Assembly (NCBI GenBank): GCA_943361925.1
Contig: CALRIT020000013.1
Span: forward strand, 1 to 64,000
Origin: CAISCU01 sp943361925
GTDB lineage: Bacteria > Bacteroidota > Bacteroidia > UKL13-3
Reading direction: 5' to 3'
Length of the DNA stretch: 64,000 nt
Below the pieces are notes generated by a model that was not told the DNA's origin, searched no databases, and saw nothing but the letters and a program-made list of their open reading frames with translations. Made by a program: the position numbers and the translations under genes. How positions within the stretch are numbered: position 1 is the stretch's first letter; every line of letters begins with the position of its first letter. Positions 1 through 7,888 of the stretch are shown here, in pieces.

Positions 1-23
1 GCCGCGGACCTTTGGTCCGCGGC
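1..23. repeat. GC-rich perfect hairpin at window edge
   Basis: A 10-bp arm GCCGCGGACC, a TTT loop and the exact reverse complement GGTCCGCGGC. It is far more GC-rich than the surrounding AT-rich DNA. No T-tract follows on the plus strand, and the minus-strand side lies outside the window, so a minus-strand terminator cannot be judged. It could be a terminator stem or one copy of a dispersed palindromic repeat; no second copy was seen in this window. Confidence 0.55.
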
Positions 24-93
24 TACTGTGAGTTTGGAGATGTTATTAAATTTATTGTTTAAGAAACGGAATAATCTTAATAATTGAATTCGG

Positions 94-126
94 TTTTAAC
101 AATCCATTACTTATTTATTACATTTG
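94..126 (+). promoter_or_regulatory. Putative Bacteroidota promoter for the MORN-like lipoprotein gene
   Basis: TACATTTG at 119-126 matches the Bacteroidota -7 consensus TAnnTTTG exactly, 23 bases before the ATG at 150. A T-rich tract (TTTT at 94-97) sits at about the -33 distance but is not a perfect TTTG. Inferred from consensus only. Confidence 0.4.
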
Positions 127-149
127 GTTTCATGTAGATTTAAACCACC

Positions 150-602
150 ATGAAAACCATATTGAAAAATATTGCTTTTATTTTAGCAGGAATCATTATG
201 TTCGTTTTTTCTTGTCAGTACAAACCATTTGCCATCAACCAAAGAGATAAAATTGGGCAAAAGCAAGGAAAGTGGAAGGTTTGGTACGATGACAAAGAAA
301 CCAAATTATATTATTCCGGAAGATATAAAAACAATGCTCCAAGAGGTACCTTTAAATATTTTTATAGCACTGGTCAAATTCAATTGAGAGAAAAATATAA
401 GTCTAATAAAACCATTCAAACTACTTATTTTCATCGCAATGGTAAGGTTGATATGAAAGGTACTGCTCAAATTATTCTTAATCCCGATACTTCAATTTAT
501 CAATGGATAGGTCAATGGGAAAAGTTTGATACTACAGGTAAATTAGTTGAGGTACATACCTACAGAAATGGACAAAGAATTTGGGTGAAGTTTATTAGAT
601 AA
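150..602 (+). CDS. MORN-repeat-like lipoprotein
   Basis: A 150-residue protein with an N-terminal hydrophobic stretch (about residues 8-21) ending in a lipobox-like FSC at residues 20-22, so it is probably a lipoprotein exported by Sec. The mature part has short repeats of the MORN/YwqK-antitoxin-like kind: G-x-W-K-x-W-Y-D (around residue 40), Y-x-G-x-Y-K-N-x-x-P-x-G-x-F-K-Y-F-Y (55-73) and G-x-I-x-L-x-E-x-Y (75-84). Such repeats in Bacteroidota surface lipoproteins form beta-hairpins and have no settled function. The toxin-antitoxin label often attached to this family is not supported here because no toxin gene is adjacent. The gene converges with the histidine kinase gene, with only 10 bases between the stop codons. 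A consensus -7 box lies just upstream. Confidence 0.7.
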   Translation: MKTILKNIAFILAGIIMFVFSCQYKPFAINQRDKIGQKQGKWKVWYDDKETKLYYSGRYKNNAPRGTFKYFYSTGQIQLREKYKSNKTIQTTYFHRNGKVDMKGTAQIILNPDTSIYQWIGQWEKFDTTGKLVEVHTYRNGQRIWVKFIR

Positions 603-612
603 ACATTCAATT

Positions 613-3600
613 TTAGCCTGGGATATTAATATGAAATGTGGTACCAATATTTTCTTTGGTTTCAAAGCTAATTTCACCACCATGCAGGTTTACAAAGTTT
701 TTAATTATCACTAGACCTAAGCCTGTTCCTTCAATTTTTTCGACATTTTTAGCTCTGAAAAATGATTGGAATAGTTGTGTCTTTTCATATTCCGGAATGC
801 CCAAACCAAAATCCTGAACATGGATTTTAAACTCCAAGGCTGAAAATTCAATTGAAACAATAGGCGCTTCTTTTCCTTCTGAATATTTGATTGCATTAGA
901 TAAAAGGTTGTCAATAATATGCTCTATCTGCATTTTATCGGCATTTACTTCTCGCTCTTTGCCCATTATTTTCAATTGGATTTTTTTCTCCATTTTGAAC
1001 TTGAGCTGTTGTCTTTCAAAAACAAGGTTTACAATGCTTACCAAGTCGAATTTCTCTATCTTACAACCCATTTTATCCGACTCAATTTTCCCAAGAACTA
1101 AAACATCATTCATTAAACTGGTTAGCCTATTTATTTCATGATTAATACTTTCTAGATGTTTTTTAAATTTTGATTCGTTTTTGGGAATATTAATCAAGTA
1201 CATGTCCATAATTTCCGCACTTGATTTTATACAGGAAAGAGGTGTTTTAAATTCATGTGAGGTCATACTTACAAACCTCGATTTCAATTCATTTAATTGT
1301 TTCTCTTTTTCTAAGGCTCTTTTAATTTCTATTTCAGATTCTTTTCTTTCACTGATATCCTGAATAAGTAAAGAAATTCTCTTTTGCTTTCTGAAGTTTT
1401 TAATTAGACTAATTTTAGCATTGAACCACTTTTTAGAACCATTTATAGTTCCCGGATATTCTATATTGTCTGGAATTCCAAATTCTAGAACATGTTGAAT
1501 TTTTGAAATGAATAAAGGTAATTCTTTGAATTCTAAAAATTCTTTTATGTTTTTCCCTAATATATCTTCATGAGGTAACAACAATATACTATTGTCGGCA
1601 CTCCAAACATTTTCTACGATTAACTGCTCATTTATTTCAAAAACTAAATCCTCTAATGAAGTTAGAATTGCTAATAAATCTGCTCTAGATTTTTCTAATT
1701 CTGCTTGGGTTACAATTTTTTGTTGTTGGTTTTTGAATGAGGCTAAAATTGAAGAACAAGTGATAAGCAATGGTTCTAAAGTTTCTAAGTTAGATTTTAT
1801 ATTAACTTCAACACTATTTGCTAAACCAATCACTCCAACCATATTATCTCCATAAGAAACCGGAATTCCTATAAAGTTTTTTATTTCTAAAGTTTTAAAA
1901 GTTTTATTCTTTTGATTTTCATCTGTTCTGGTACTTGTAAATATTTTTCCTGTTTTTAAAACAGGTTCATAAAGGAATTCAAGGTTTTTAAGTGCAGACT
2001 CTGTTTTATTTAGAATTTCTTTGTTTTTATGAATGTCTGAATAAGCATGATTAATTAAAAATGGCTTTTCGCTTGTATCATATTTAACCTCTGCAATAAA
2101 ACCAATTTCACTGTTGGTTATTTCCATTAATTGATTTAGAATCAATTCAAAGCCATTTTTAGTTGATGATGATTGAATAAATGCTTCTTGTCCTCTCGAG
2201 ATACTTGTAAGGATTTTATTCTTTTCCTTAATCATCATTTCATTGGCAATTCTTTCATCAATTGTTCTTGTTGAAGTGATAAGTGAATAGTTGTTTTCCG
2301 GGTTTTTAATTTGTTTCACTTTTGTTTCAAGCCAGGTATATTTATCGTCTTTAGTTTTATAACGATATATTGCCATTGACGGTTGTTTGTCGTCGTTTAT
2401 AGCCTGTTTATAGGCTTTTAAGGCAATTTTTTTATCATCAGGATGAATAAAATCTATTGGATTTGCTCCGATTATTTCTTCCGGTTCATGGCCGGTGATT
2501 CCTTTAATGGAAGGTGAAACGTAAATGTAATTTCCTTCAGAATCATGAATACAAACGAGGTCCTGAATGTTTTCAGATAATACTTCAAAATGTTTTTTAA
2601 GCTTATCTTGATTTGTAATGTTTCTTGCCAATAAAGCAACTCCAATTACCTCTGAATCATTTATGGTAATTGGATTAACTTTGAATTCAATTTTTTCATC
2701 CCATATTCTGTAAGTTTTCATTACAGATTTACCTTTCAAAGCCTCATCATATAATTCTTTTATTCGTTCATCCTCATTGCTTGGAATTTTAAATGATTCA
2801 ACGATTGCACCTGGAACGGGATTGCTTCTTGAATTTCGGCGATAATGGTAAGCAAATGATTTGTTGAATGATATTAATTTACCTTCTTTGTTTATACTCC
2901 AAATTAATTCATCAAATGAGTTGATTGTTGTTTCTAAATTCTTTTTACTTTCCTCTAAATCTTTGGTTAGTCTGATTTCTTCTGTTCGGTCAATTCCAAT
3001 AATTACAATTCCTTCTATTTTACCGTTTATTTCTAAAGGCGAGAATTGAAACAAATAGAATTGTTTTTCATTTTGGATGATTTTTTCTTTGGTTATCCCT
3101 TTTAATACTTCAACAAATATTTCTTTAAATTCAATGTCTGTTTCCTCTTTACCAAATGGAGAGAACATAATTTCACCTTGTTTGAAATTTATATTTTTTT
3201 CTCCTTGTGATGTAAATCCTGATTTAACAACCAATTGGAAATTTCGGTCTACACTATAGAATATGAGTTTTAAATTGTCAAACAGTGTATTTAATGAACC
3301 CGATTGTGCTTGTGAACTAATGATTCTTTCAATCTGATTAATTGATTGGATGGTTCCTAAAATTTCATATTGCTGAGAATTTTGTTTCTTTAAACTTCTA
3401 AGATTGATATAGACTTTTATCTTTTCTTCAGATTTGTTTTTTAACTCAATACTGAAGCTGTTTTCCATTCCATCTTTAGACAACAAATTTGACTTTATCT
3501 CATTTAACTCTTCTGTTTGTTCAGGTAGTTTTTGTAAGTCATAGAAGCTTTTTCCAATTAAATCATAAGAGCTAAATCCAAGAATCTTTTCAATTCCTTC

Positions 3601-4824
3601 ACTAAGAAATTTTATGTTTAAATCTTCATCTAAAGTAAAAAGACAAATTTGAGTTTGACGCAAAACCTGGTTAATCAGATTTGTTTTGATTTCATTTTCT
3701 TCAAGTGCAAGTTCGGTTGAAGATTTATCTCTAATGGTATAGATATAGTAACCGGATTCTAAGTTTATAAATTGAATGTTTACTTGTAATACAAGTTTTT
3801 TTCTGCTAAAATTACTTAGTATGGATTTAAAATCTATTCGTTGATTTGGTTTTAATTCAGTTATTGATGCCATTATAAATTCAGCATCATCCGGAAAATA
3901 TTCTGAAATATATGAACCTATAATTGCACCGGATTTTACTCCAAATACTTGTCGGACACCATGATTTGATAGTAATATCTGACCTGCTTTATCAGTAATT
4001 AAAAAGGTATCATTTGTATTTTTATTGATATGATCCTTTAGTAATAAATTCAAATTTGCCTTTTCATTGCCTTCATATACGGCTTCAATCATTAAAATAA
4101 AAACCTGTGTATCATTTTGAAATCCCAGATTTTTTATACGTATTAATTTTTTATTTTGTTTTGATTGAATTTTAAAATGTGGGTTTTCTTTTAGTTCATT
4201 GATATCTTTTAAATACTCAATGGCTATGTTTTGGTAGTTATCGGCAAACAATTCAGGAAATATGCTTCCTATACTTTCTCTTCCTTTATTAAAGAGAATA
4301 CTGCTAACTGAGTTAAAATCTTTGATGTTTCCAAATTTATCTATAGCCAATAAGCCAGTTTCCTTTTCTCTGGCCAGTTCTAGTAAAATAGAGGAGAAAT
4401 AGGTGATTTTATTTTTCTGCTCAATATTTGGAAGCAAACCAAATGTTTCTTTTAGAATATCTAAGGCATGGTATAAGTTATTTTTGTTTAAATAAAAGCC
4501 AGCACCATTTTTAATTGTCTGTTCAAGAAATTGTTTATCGTATAACGAACTAACAACAACTGTAGGAATTTTAATATCCCTTTTCTTGAGCTCTTTTAAG
4601 ATTTCAAAAGAATTATATCCATTTAGAAAATGATCAACAAATAAGATATCATAGTCTTCAATTTTATAATCTAATAAATCTTTAGCCTCAGAAATATGCT
4701 TTAATTCAAAATTCAATGAGGTTTTTTTTAGCATCCTTTCAAATGCAATAAAATCCGTTAAATCATCTTCAACATAGATGATTTTGATTATTTTCTTCGG
4801 ATTTTCGATTTGGTTAAAACTCAT
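613..4824 (-). CDS. Large REC-multiPAS-GAF sensor histidine kinase
   Basis: 1403 residues, apparently cytoplasmic (no membrane segment seen). Domain order: N-terminal receiver (about 11-125) with acidic pair D20/D21, phospho-acceptor D64 and K113; then about seven PAS-like segments (near 140-255, 270-370, 390-500, 515-625, 640-745, 755-865 and 1055-1165); a GAF-like domain around 885-1040; a HisKA dimerisation domain with the H-box SHEFKTP at about residue 1190; and a HATPase_c domain with N-box (NLLSNAIKY), G1 (DFGLGIP) and G2 (GTGLGL). All catalytic motifs look intact, so it should autophosphorylate. Because a receiver is fused in front of the sensors, this is an inverted hybrid kinase, possibly controlled by phosphotransfer from another kinase. 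No partner regulator is adjacent. PAS boundaries are estimates; the sixth PAS (around ITGHEPEEIIG) is the clearest. Confidence 0.9.
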   Translation of the reverse strand: MSFNQIENPKKIIKIIYVEDDLTDFIAFERMLKKTSLNFELKHISEAKDLLDYKIEDYDILFVDHFLNGYNSFEILKELKKRDIKIPTVVVSSLYDKQFLEQTIKNGAGFYLNKNNLYHALDILKETFGLLPNIEQKNKITYFSSILLELAREKETGLLAIDKFGNIKDFNSVSSILFNKGRESIGSIFPELFADNYQNIAIEYLKDINELKENPHFKIQSKQNKKLIRIKNLGFQNDTQVFILMIEAVYEGNEKANLNLLLKDHINKNTNDTFLITDKAGQILLSNHGVRQVFGVKSGAIIGSYISEYFPDDAEFIMASITELKPNQRIDFKSILSNFSRKKLVLQVNIQFINLESGYYIYTIRDKSSTELALEENEIKTNLINQVLRQTQICLFTLDEDLNIKFLSEGIEKILGFSSYDLIGKSFYDLQKLPEQTEELNEIKSNLLSKDGMENSFSIELKNKSEEKIKVYINLRSLKKQNSQQYEILGTIQSINQIERIISSQAQSGSLNTLFDNLKLIFYSVDRNFQLVVKSGFTSQGEKNINFKQGEIMFSPFGKEETDIEFKEIFVEVLKGITKEKIIQNEKQFYLFQFSPLEINGKIEGIVIIGIDRTEEIRLTKDLEESKKNLETTINSFDELIWSINKEGKLISFNKSFAYHYRRNSRSNPVPGAIVESFKIPSNEDERIKELYDEALKGKSVMKTYRIWDEKIEFKVNPITINDSEVIGVALLARNITNQDKLKKHFEVLSENIQDLVCIHDSEGNYIYVSPSIKGITGHEPEEIIGANPIDFIHPDDKKIALKAYKQAINDDKQPSMAIYRYKTKDDKYTWLETKVKQIKNPENNYSLITSTRTIDERIANEMMIKEKNKILTSISRGQEAFIQSSSTKNGFELILNQLMEITNSEIGFIAEVKYDTSEKPFLINHAYSDIHKNKEILNKTESALKNLEFLYEPVLKTGKIFTSTRTDENQKNKTFKTLEIKNFIGIPVSYGDNMVGVIGLANSVEVNIKSNLETLEPLLITCSSILASFKNQQQKIVTQAELEKSRADLLAILTSLEDLVFEINEQLIVENVWSADNSILLLPHEDILGKNIKEFLEFKELPLFISKIQHVLEFGIPDNIEYPGTINGSKKWFNAKISLIKNFRKQKRISLLIQDISERKESEIEIKRALEKEKQLNELKSRFVSMTSHEFKTPLSCIKSSAEIMDMYLINIPKNESKFKKHLESINHEINRLTSLMNDVLVLGKIESDKMGCKIEKFDLVSIVNLVFERQQLKFKMEKKIQLKIMGKEREVNADKMQIEHIIDNLLSNAIKYSEGKEAPIVSIEFSALEFKIHVQDFGLGIPEYEKTQLFQSFFRAKNVEKIEGTGLGLVIIKNFVNLHGGEISFETKENIGTTFHINIPG

Positions 4825-4841
4825 GAATATGCAAATTCATG
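4822..4841. promoter_or_regulatory. Inverted repeat covering the kinase start codon
   Basis: CATGAAT at 4822-4828 and ATTCATG at 4835-4841 are perfect 7-bp arms with a 6-base spacer. On the minus strand the start codon of the kinase gene (4824-4822) forms part of the 3' arm, so a small mRNA hairpin could mask the start. It could be chance in AT-rich DNA. Confidence 0.25.
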
Positions 4842-4968
4842 GTTTTATTCGATTTTAGATAGAAATTATTTAAAATTGAAGAAATAATTAAAGTTATTGG
4901 CAAATTTTAGGATGAAATTGGTTTTATTCTTGCACATGAAATAAGACTTAGCTTTCTTATTCTATAGT

Positions 4969-5709
4969 TTATTCTGTTTCAGCCTCCTTTGTCAGGTTTT
5001 TACTTATTTTTTCCAATATTGAATTATTGATTTGTAACTCAAATATTTCTGCTAAAACCTCTTTTGTTAAAAGTTGATAAGGATACCATTTCATTTCAAA
5101 TGGATGCCAGATTTCCATAGCTTCCTCATTAGGGAATATTTTATAGTCAAATTTACGAGTTCCGGTGCTGATATAACCTGTATAATAGAATTCAAAATTG
5201 TTCTCTAAACCATAAATCATCTTTTGAATCATCAAGTACTTTCCTAAACTGTATTTTTTATAATCAGGATGATAAAAATTCATGATTCCGGCTAAACTGT
5301 GTCTGCCTTTATCAAAAATTCCTATCGCAATTAAAACACCCTTATCTCTAATTTTAATTGCAACACTTTCAAATATATTTGAATCGGTTTGATCGAATAA
5401 ATAGGCATCAACTGTTGTAGAAGTTTCAAAATCAATACCGGATTTATATAAAGCAAATAATTCTTCTATTTCTTCGTTATTTTCAAAGGTTTCAATACTG
5501 ATGTCGAAGTTTCTGTTTTTTCTAAGAATCTCTTTTATACTTGAACTGATTCTAATTTTATGTAATGGGGTTCTAAGCCAAAATACAGGCATTATTTCCT
5601 CTTCCTGAAAAATAATATTTGTAGTAAAGACATTCTGTTGCATCCGGTAAAAACCTTTTGCCAGACAGCTGTCTAAAATCAAATCATTTATTTTTTGCAA
5701 TTCACCCAC
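4969..5709 (-). CDS. Arginyl/leucyl-tRNA-protein transferase-like acyltransferase
   Basis: 246 residues, start GTG. The C-terminal half resembles the ATE/Bpt aminoacyl-tRNA-protein transferase fold (a GNAT relative): a GIFDKGRHSLAGIMNFYHPDY segment followed by SLGKYLMIQKM and then YYTGYISTGTRKFDYKIFP, which parallels the family pattern of S-L-G followed by Y-x-G-Y-I and a tyrosine/lysine-rich strand. The N-terminal LAKGFYRMQQNVFTT matches the family's L-x-x-G-F-R-R-S-G segment. The cysteine cluster (C-x-x-C-x-x-C-R) that typical members carry in the N-terminal domain is absent. Family function is N-end-rule tagging by transfer of an amino acid from charged tRNA; whether this variant keeps it is unknown. 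It stands alone, divergent from the next gene with a 34-base gap. Confidence 0.6.
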   Translation of the reverse strand: MGELQKINDLILDSCLAKGFYRMQQNVFTTNIIFQEEEIMPVFWLRTPLHKIRISSSIKEILRKNRNFDISIETFENNEEIEELFALYKSGIDFETSTTVDAYLFDQTDSNIFESVAIKIRDKGVLIAIGIFDKGRHSLAGIMNFYHPDYKKYSLGKYLMIQKMIYGLENNFEFYYTGYISTGTRKFDYKIFPNEEAMEIWHPFEMKWYPYQLLTKEVLAEIFELQINNSILEKISKNLTKEAETE

Positions 5710-5743
5710 TTTGCGAAAGTATCAAAAAATGATAAATTGAGGA

Positions 5744-6304
5744 ATGAAACTTTCAAAATACTATCCGTTTTTATTTGGTTTGTTTGGATTTCCAATTCAA
5801 GTGCTGATAGGTAATGTGTTTGATTTTTTGAATTATATCGTGTTTTTAAAAGATTTAAAATGGAAATTTAAATTGTTGGGTACTATTTGTAAGTATGGCG
5901 AATATTATGATGGACTTTTGCCTCATTTAATTTTATCATCATTACTTCTTCCTTTAATTTTTGCTTTGCCCTATCTCATTAAAAACAAAAATTTCAGGTA
6001 CTTTTTTTGCTCCTATTTAGTCTTTATTTCATTTGGATTGTTCATTATTCCTTTACCAAATGATGGAGCAATTTTTTTACTTCGAGCACTATTTTTAAAT
6101 ACCCAATTTATTCAAATATTATCTCATTTCGTTTTTTCAATTGATTATATTTTGTTTTTGCTGCCCTTACTTTTTTCATACCTTTTGATAAAAAGAATGC
6201 AATTGAACAAAGAGGAAATTATCTTGTTTTTATCGGGAAGTTTTATGAGTTTGATAGGAAGTTTTCTGTTTTTTTGGGGGATGCAATATTTGGTTTATTC
6301 TTAG
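5744..6304 (+). CDS. Hypothetical integral membrane protein
   Basis: 186 residues, very hydrophobic, with about five predicted membrane segments (roughly residues 8-30, 64-80, 86-105, 124-150 and 161-182). I do not recognise the family. No charged motif suggests catalysis. The ATG at 5744 is 34 bases from the divergent Ate-like gene, and its stop codon faces the SGNH hydrolase gene. The name should stay hypothetical. Confidence 0.6.
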   Translation: MKLSKYYPFLFGLFGFPIQVLIGNVFDFLNYIVFLKDLKWKFKLLGTICKYGEYYDGLLPHLILSSLLLPLIFALPYLIKNKNFRYFFCSYLVFISFGLFIIPLPNDGAIFLLRALFLNTQFIQILSHFVFSIDYILFLLPLLFSYLLIKRMQLNKEEIILFLSGSFMSLIGSFLFFWGMQYLVYS

Positions 6305-6317
6305 AAATTTAATTAAG

Positions 6318-6336
6318 AGAAACATTTTTTGTTTCT
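6318..6336. terminator. Weak bidirectional terminator
   Basis: AGAAAC and GTTTCT arms (6 bp) around a T-rich 7-base loop, flanked by A- and T-rich sequence, between two convergent genes. The position fits a shared terminator, but the stem is short. Confidence 0.35.
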
Positions 6337-6359
6337 TTATAAATAAGATAAATGGGGAA

Positions 6360-6989
6360 TTAATTTTTTATCTGCTTAAAGATTTCTTCCGCCATTTTAG
6401 CTGCACCTGCTTCATTTGGATGAATACCGTCAGGAAACATGATATGGTCGTTTTTGAATGGTGTATTTAAATCAATTATTTTGAAGTGATTTTTAGTTTC
6501 TAATCTTCTTATGATAGGAATGATTTGATTGGAAATAACCGAATCATCAATTGCCCATTGCATTTTAAATGCCGGAACTGGTAAACAAACATATATTTTT
6601 GGTTTGTGTAAAATATGGTTAAACGTATCAATCATTGATTGAAAATCTTTCTCATAATTTTCTGCATTCCAGTTGTGGACTTTAGAATCATTTGTGCCTA
6701 ATTTGATAATGATTTCATGTGGTTGAAAAGCAAAAACATTTGCAAACTCATTACAATTCCAATAGGGTAGATCAGATTTTTTTAACATAGTTGCGCCACT
6801 TCTTCCTGCATTAAATACGATATATTTTCCCCCTAAAAGATTTTGTAAAACAGCAGGATAAGCATCTTTACTTTGTATCGGAATTCCTGCACCTTCTGTG
6901 ATACTATCTCCTACACATGCGATTTTTTTCTTTGTTTGGCAGGATATAAGCATACTTAAAATTGCAATAAATATTAAAGGATTTTTCAT
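6360..6989 (-). CDS. SGNH/GDSL-family hydrolase lipoprotein
   Basis: 209 residues. N-terminal signal with lipobox MLISC (Cys17), so probably membrane-anchored in the periplasm or outer membrane. Four SGNH blocks are visible: GDSIT with nucleophile Ser29, the glycine of AGRSG at about 62-65, GTND with Asn100, and the DGIHPN block with Asp187 and His190. These are the catalytic triad and oxyanion residues of the SGNH esterase superfamily (acyl-esterase, thioesterase or carbohydrate deacetylase activities). The substrate cannot be told from the sequence. The gene is monocistronic and divergent from the membrane protein at 7045, with an 8-bp inverted repeat between them. Confidence 0.85.
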   Translation of the reverse strand: MKNPLIFIAILSMLISCQTKKKIACVGDSITEGAGIPIQSKDAYPAVLQNLLGGKYIVFNAGRSGATMLKKSDLPYWNCNEFANVFAFQPHEIIIKLGTNDSKVHNWNAENYEKDFQSMIDTFNHILHKPKIYVCLPVPAFKMQWAIDDSVISNQIIPIIRRLETKNHFKIIDLNTPFKNDHIMFPDGIHPNEAGAAKMAEEIFKQIKN

Positions 6990-6998
6990 ATTGCAATG

Positions 6999-7020
6999 TA
7001 CTAAAACTAATCTTTTAGTA
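6999..7020. promoter_or_regulatory. 8-bp inverted repeat in a divergent intergenic region
   Basis: TACTAAAA (6999-7006), spacer CTAATC, TTTTAGTA (7013-7020): perfect arms midway between the divergent genes starting at 6989 and 7045. It could be a dimeric regulator site serving both genes. A near-consensus -7 (TAAGTTTT) lies just downstream for the plus-strand gene. Confidence 0.3.
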
Positions 7021-7044
7021 GTCTGTAAGTTTTAATTTTATACA

Positions 7045-7701
7045 ATGAAATATTTAGATTTTTTTCTTGATAAGGAACCTATTTGGTCATTTACAGATTT
7101 GTTTATTCTTGTATTCCTGGTGCTTTCAATTTTGTTTCCCATTAAGTTGAATGATCAGGTGTCAGGTAATAGTTTTGCTGAATTAAAAAAGAAATTTGCA
7201 AAGTTTCACTTTTTTGCCTTGATTTTTTCTTTTGGCATGATGTTTTTACTTGCTCTCGGATTTATTGAAATTTGTGAACTTATCAATAATCACTATCAAT
7301 TGCAGGGTTCAGTTTATATTATAAAATCAAAAGATTTATTGTATATCCTTTCAATGATGTTTTCTATTTCATTTTCTATCATTCTAATTTTTTGGCTTAT
7401 CAAACTGGTTTTAGGAGATGATTATAAGCTATACCTTCATTATTACAATTTACTTTATAAAATGAATGCAATTAGGGTGCTCTCCATCATTACTCCAGTC
7501 TTGTTATTGCTTTCCTGGTTGGGTTTTTATTTCTATGTACATTATGGTTTTTATGTTTATCATGATAAACTGGTTATAAGACCATTGTTTTCAGTTGAAT
7601 CAAATGAATACAGGTTTAATGAGATTGAAAAAATGGAAAAGAGGACTCAATTTATAGCACCAAACGGAGATGTTGTTAACTATTATCTATTTTCAAAATA
7701 A
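7045..7701 (+). CDS. Hypothetical membrane protein, probably frameshifted near its 3' end
   Basis: 218 residues with about four membrane segments (near 18-36, 53-77, 98-127 and 145-168) and a C-terminal soluble tail that begins with strands rich in Tyr, Phe and Glu (SNEYRFNEIEKMEKR). I do not recognise the family. The frame stops at TAA 7699-7701 directly after VVNYYLFSK. The +1 frame continues without a stop for about 30 further codons with a plausible tail composition, ending at TAG 7793-7795. This suggests one extra base, either real or a sequencing error, in the TTTT/AAAA runs at 7690-7698. A restored protein would be about 250 residues. Confidence 0.6.
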   Translation: MKYLDFFLDKEPIWSFTDLFILVFLVLSILFPIKLNDQVSGNSFAELKKKFAKFHFFALIFSFGMMFLLALGFIEICELINNHYQLQGSVYIIKSKDLLYILSMMFSISFSIILIFWLIKLVLGDDYKLYLHYYNLLYKMNAIRVLSIITPVLLLLSWLGFYFYVHYGFYVYHDKLVIRPLFSVESNEYRFNEIEKMEKRTQFIAPNGDVVNYYLFSK

Positions 7702-7702
7702 A

Positions 7703-7795
7703 ACTAGCTGGAGTAGTTTAAATGAAAGAACTGAAACAGATTCTTTAGATTCAATTGTTTTTAATTTTATTGAGGGGAAAATTAAAAATAATTAG
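7703..7795 (+). other. Probable out-of-frame C-terminal tail of the preceding gene
   Basis: Read in frame from 7703 this gives a 30-codon peptide starting TSWSSLNERTETDSLDS and ending FIEGKIKNN before TAG at 7793-7795. There is no start codon at its head, and it joins the preceding gene by a shift of one base. The terminator at 7834 follows directly, as expected after a gene end. Confidence 0.5.
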
Positions 7796-7833
7796 TGAAG
7801 AAAAATCCTTTTGGTTTTCTGTAAATTATAAAA

Positions 7834-7870
7834 AAAAAGAGCTGCTTCAAATTTTGAAGCAGCTCTTTTT
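7834..7870. terminator. Bidirectional intrinsic terminator
   Basis: GAGCTGCTTCAAA and TTTGAAGCAGCTC arms (13 bp, minimal loop) flanked by a run of A on the left and T on the right. It lies between convergent genes and should stop transcription from both sides. Confidence 0.85.
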
Positions 7871-7888
7871 ACCTTTTAAAATGAAACT

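Noticed and set aside
150..602. YwqK-type antitoxin of a toxin-antitoxin pair
   Set aside because: The MORN-like repeats resemble proteins with that label, but this one has a lipoprotein signal and no toxin gene beside it.
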